Part shown: piece after piece, positions 6,042-6,286 of the stretch
Layout: every line of letters begins with the position of its first letter
How positions within the stretch are numbered: the stretch's first letter is position 1
Source of the DNA: Thermoleophilaceae bacterium
GTDB lineage: Bacteria; Actinomycetota; Thermoleophilia; Solirubrobacterales; Thermoleophilaceae
Length of the DNA: 6,286 nucleotides
Direction: 5' to 3'
Assembly (NCBI GenBank): GCA_013696905.1
Contig: JACCXP010000197.1
Span: 1 to 6,286, forward strand
Notes under the pieces: generated by a model
Database searches by the model: none
Told to the model about the DNA's origin: nothing
The model's input: only the letters and a program-made list of their open reading frames with translations
Made by a program: the position numbers and the translations under genes

Positions 6042-6286
6042 ATGCAAGTCACCGACAACACGCTGCTCCTCTCCCCGAGCGACCTCTACCGCTTCCTCGC
6101 GTGTGAGCACCGCACGGCGCTCGACCTCTACCGCGCGCGCGGTCAGATCAAGCCGCCCGATCCGCCGCCCCGCCCCGACGCCGAGCTCGTCGCCCGCAAG
6201 GGCAACGAGCACGAGGACGCCTATCGCCGGCGGCTGATCGACCAGGGCCTCGAGGTCTTCGACGTCGTGGCGCCCGGCGAGCCGCC
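6042..6286 (+). CDS. TM0106-type RecB-like putative nuclease, N-terminal fragment
   Basis: Only the first 81 residues are inside the window. LSPSDLYRFLACEHRTALDLY (10-30) and LVARKGNEHEDAYRRRLIDQG (49-69) match the start of the TM0106 family of RecB-like nucleases. Full-length members are long proteins that join a PD-(D/E)XK nuclease-like domain to helicase motifs. The KGNEHE segment (53-58) corresponds to the early conserved G-x-x-x-E helix of such nucleases. Cys21 could be the first ligand of a Cas4/AddB-like iron-sulphur cluster, but the remaining cysteines would lie outside the window. Role: probably DNA processing or repair, not established. ATG 6042-6044 is the only start possible, because an in-frame TGA lies at 6012-6014 with no other start between. 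The gene is divergent from the damaged Fic gene, with the start codons nearly back to back. Confidence 0.8.
   Translation, partial: MQVTDNTLLLSPSDLYRFLACEHRTALDLYRARGQIKPPDPPPRPDAELVARKGNEHEDAYRRRLIDQGLEVFDVVAPGEP

Noticed and set aside
6047..6212. Extension of the Fic N-terminus up to the ATG at 6212
   Set aside because: It would overlap the RecB-like nuclease gene antisense and adds about 55 residues of low-complexity sequence not seen in Fic proteins.

Overview
This is a GC-rich, gene-dense chromosomal window with bacterial codon use (strong G/C at third positions). The gene families and the mix of leadered and apparently leaderless starts suggest a high-GC actinobacterial-type genome. 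The exact lineage cannot be fixed from the sequence; Thermoleophilia or a related group is only a guess. There are no rRNA or tRNA genes, CRISPR arrays, insertion sequences or long repeats. Two genes run off the window edges.

Layout. On the minus strand, 1-1373 is the 5' part of a large gene whose C-terminal half is a ketoacyl-ACP synthase III (FabH-type) domain. It is fused behind about 258 residues that I cannot assign to a family. Divergent from it, across a 70-base gap, is a class I polyphosphate kinase 2 (1444-2307, plus). This gene converges on a secreted GlpQ-type glycerophosphodiester phosphodiesterase (2304-3488, minus), and the two stop codons share one CTAG palindrome. A 104-base divergent gap leads to a small zinc-binding GFA-family protein (3593-4018, plus, TTG start). 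Next is a 212-residue protein (4065-4703, plus) that looks like a P-loop kinase whose Walker A motif has been lost. After an 85-base convergent gap with two hairpins comes a Fic-family AMP-transferase gene (4789 to about 6041, minus). It is broken by a one-base frameshift near 5626-5630 and has no convincing start codon. Divergent from it is the 5' end of a TM0106-type RecB-like nuclease (6042 to the edge, plus).

How the genes relate. PPK2 (polyphosphate and nucleotide phosphates) and the secreted GlpQ enzyme (glycerol-3-phosphate release) both touch phosphate metabolism, but they are convergent, so they do not form an operon. The other genes look like independently transcribed units. The least explained items are the N-terminal domain fused to the KAS III module, the degenerate kinase-like protein, and the damaged Fic gene. 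I see no convincing multi-gene novel system.
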